Below, piece by piece: positions 62,397-64,000 of a stretch of DNA of 64,000 bases. This DNA comes from Bombiscardovia apis (GTDB taxonomy: Bacteria; Actinomycetota; Actinomycetes; Actinomycetales; Bifidobacteriaceae). The position numbers and the translations under genes were made by a program. Position 1 is the stretch's first letter. Each line of letters opens with the position of its first letter. Where the stretch lies: positions 930,001 to 994,000 of the forward strand of contig NZ_AP026800.1 of the NCBI RefSeq assembly GCF_033095945.1, read 5' to 3'. A model generated the notes under the pieces. That model ran no database searches, was not told the origin of the DNA, and saw only the letters and a list, made by a program, of their open reading frames with translations.

Positions 62397-62894
62397 TCAG
62401 GACTCGGAGGGTGAACTGCGTCTGTGTTCGTCAGGGCCACTGCTGTGTTGCCGCTTTTCGAGCCAGTCAAAGAGTCTGAGGAGGCAGAAGTTCATCAGTA
62501 GGGAGAGTGCGGTGGTCATTAGTGCGGCTGGTAGCAGGGCGCGAGTATCTTCAAAGAATGGGTAGAGCAAGCCCATTAGGATAAGCATGCCCGTAACTTC
62601 GCTGCATATTGTTGTAGACCAACTCTTGCCGAAATTGTTGCGAAACAGCATGGTAATAACGCTGTCTACTACGTCAGTAGCTACGAAGAAAGCGAGGAAA
62701 GCACCAATTGCTCCCAATACGGCAGCCCACCCGTGTACCCACGACCGCCAGCTACCACATGGCAATACAGCATGAGCCAAACTAATTCCCCCGGAAAAAG
62801 GAAGCACCTGCCCCAAGACAATAGACCCAAAGAATCCTATTCCAATAGCTGTATCCGATACTATCCATCCCGATTTGTTGTCATCAGATGTCAT
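62397..62894 (-). CDS. Hypothetical membrane protein
   Basis: A 165-aa protein with four hydrophobic segments (such as TAIGIGFFGSIVLGQVL and TGMLILMGLLYPFF) and a polar, Ser/Arg-rich tail. No family recognised. The ATG at 62894 has GGGGGTGAG upstream and overlaps the end of the preceding gene by 11 bases, so the two are translated together. Confidence 0.65.
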   Translation of the reverse strand: MTSDDNKSGWIVSDTAIGIGFFGSIVLGQVLPFSGGISLAHAVLPCGSWRSWVHGWAAVLGAIGAFLAFFVATDVVDSVITMLFRNNFGKSWSTTICSEVTGMLILMGLLYPFFEDTRALLPAALMTTALSLLMNFCLLRLFDWLEKRQHSSGPDEHRRSSPSES

Positions 62895-63564
62895 GCTCAC
62901 CCCCGTCATCACCAGCTTCATGAGAGATATCTTTAGCCTCCGACACTTCTTGCTGGTCATTGTCTTCGTCTACAGAAGATGGATGCCAACCTAACCGGTT
63001 GACGCCGTGCTCCTTATTGAATTGGTCGAGGCGTTGAGCGGCCTGATTTCGCCTGTCTTTCTTAATGTCTGCGGCCATATTTTGTAAAACAACGTGTGAC
63101 TGTGCAACTTTGTCTCGCACGTCGTCAGGTGTGCCTGCGTCTGGAGCAAAAATGAGCCTGTCAGCCAGCACTGCTAACGCAAGTAAAGCACTCATTGCTA
63201 ACTGTTGCTGCCATGTGTCTGCCAGCCAATACCCTACTGCCCAAGTTGCTACCGCTGTTGCAACTATCTCCGCAAATATTTCTGCCTTCCCAGTCGGTAA
63301 ATCACGACGCTCTTTTATACACCAGTGGCGCATTAAACTGGCGTTACAGACAGCACAAATTACTGTGGAGACAACTATATACTGCGTTAAGCGCCCAAGG
63401 GGAAGATATGTTACATCTATCAGCTTCCCCAAAACCCAAGCAATCGGCAGCTCTACCACAAGATATATAAGCCCCAGCGTGAAACGGCCAATGACTTGAT
63501 AGTGAAAGGCAAGCGGTTCCCAGGCATCCCCGGCTGTATTAACGTTCTTTCGTTCCTCTTTCAT
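62884..63564 (-). CDS. Hypothetical membrane protein, partner of 62397
   Basis: A 226-aa protein. It has four hydrophobic segments between residues 28 and 140 (FTLGLIYLVVELPIAWVLG, IVVSTVICAVCNA and others) and a charged cytoplasmic C-terminus of about 80 residues with KKDRRNQAAQRLDQF and an acidic end. GGAAGAG precedes the ATG. Not recognised. The overlap with the next gene suggests that both proteins act together in the membrane. Confidence 0.65.
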   Translation of the reverse strand: MKEERKNVNTAGDAWEPLAFHYQVIGRFTLGLIYLVVELPIAWVLGKLIDVTYLPLGRLTQYIVVSTVICAVCNASLMRHWCIKERRDLPTGKAEIFAEIVATAVATWAVGYWLADTWQQQLAMSALLALAVLADRLIFAPDAGTPDDVRDKVAQSHVVLQNMAADIKKDRRNQAAQRLDQFNKEHGVNRLGWHPSSVDEDNDQQEVSEAKDISHEAGDDGGEHDI

Positions 63565-63871
63565 TGTGCATCTCTTCCGTTGGTAAATAGTGCTTGTTCC
63601 AGCCCAACTTCCTACTTTTAGTCATTATCGACTCAGTTGCACAGCTGTTGTACCTGAACCCTAAACGGACCTTAGAGTTGACTGTACATCATAAGCGCCC
63701 TACTAGCCAGCACATAACACATTTCTGGCATCGGAGGACCGATAATTGATAACGATGGTGACTATATCCGCTAAAGATGTCGGACGTTACTCTTGATGCA
63801 TGGGTTGAGGTGGCAGAGGGCTACTATATGTCATATATAAAGATGTTCGCCTTCGTAAAGGCTAGGTTATT
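63565..63871. other. Intergenic region with TATATGTCATATA
   Basis: About 300 bases between divergent genes. The only structure is the 13-base inverted repeat TATATGTCATATA at 63825-63837, close enough to the PEBP gene to be an operator or an AT-rich promoter element. Nothing else is seen. Confidence 0.35.
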
Positions 63872-64000
63872 ATGACTACTCAGGCTCCGTTTACGCTGAT
63901 ATGCGACGGAATTGATGAAAACCAGCGCTTCAAGATTGACCATACCGGCCGCGGAGAAGACCTCTCCCCCAGCTTTCGCCTGCAAAACCTGCCTGAGCAG
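63872..64000 (+). CDS. PEBP/YbhB-like protein, N-terminal part only
   Basis: The first 43 codons of a gene that runs past the window. FTLICDGIDENQ and TGRGEDLSPSFRLQNLPE match the start of bacterial phosphatidylethanolamine-binding-protein-like (YbhB/YbcL) proteins. These bind small anionic ligands and are of uncertain function. AAAGG lies upstream of the ATG. Confidence 0.72.
   Translation, partial: MTTQAPFTLICDGIDENQRFKIDHTGRGEDLSPSFRLQNLPEQ

Overview
The window looks like chromosome from a bifidobacterium or close relative (Actinobacteria, Bifidobacteriaceae). The evidence is RbpA, HelY, a fused PafB-PafC regulator, an Rv3235-type protein, the pgsA/DUF881/sbp/DUF881/garA/merR cluster, a eukaryote-type UDP-glucose pyrophosphorylase, middling GC content and bifidobacterial Shine-Dalgarno starts. 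A lactobacillus-type pyruvate oxidase hints at an oxygen-exposed niche such as an insect gut; that is inference only.

1-43.6 kb is mostly housekeeping. It opens with a small accessory gene of unknown function, tRNA-Ala, a 2-hydroxyacid dehydrogenase, CorA and a solute-binding lipoprotein. Next come leuS, comEA-comEC-holA (DNA uptake and the replication clamp loader) and the t6A/N-acetylation operon tsaE-tsaB-rimI-tsaD. A membrane protein/winged-helix pair, tRNA-Asn, pyruvate oxidase, an M23 protein, a sugar-binding-type lipoprotein, an Rv3235-like protein, fadD and def follow. The translation block rpsB-tsf-pyrH-frr-cdsA-rlmN-lgt-rpe runs into the envelope/signalling cluster pgsA-DUF881-sbp-DUF881-garA-merR. 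On the minus strand lie a HAD phosphatase, rbpA, helY, a one-helix protein, pafBC and UGPase.

43.6-53.1 kb is a decayed genomic island integrated at tRNA-Pro(GGG). A 35-bp copy of the tRNA 3' end recurs at 53,095-53,129, and 27-bp repeats that look like integrase arm sites lie just inside both ends. No integrase was found. Inside are an Abi_2 (HEPN) abortive-infection pseudogene, an ABC exporter split by one base in an A7 tract, an intact DUF1648/SdpI-like membrane protein and a leader-like protein gene with an amber codon. A broken radical SAM gene and a broken methyltransferase gene follow, a set that resembles a modified-peptide (RiPP-type) cluster with export and immunity. The right part holds a shattered Ser/Thr kinase and a broken paralog of the coiled-coil membrane protein encoded intact just outside the island at 54,293.

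53.1-64 kb is accessory but mostly intact: a lipoprotein, the coiled-coil membrane protein, a ClbS/DfsB-like protein, an XRE/zinc-ribbon regulator and an MFS transporter. A TetR regulator with two perfect operator palindromes precedes a MacB/FtsX-type ABC exporter. Two membrane proteins and the start of a PEBP/YbhB-like gene end the window.

All functional calls come from reading protein motifs and family resemblance by eye; no database search was run.
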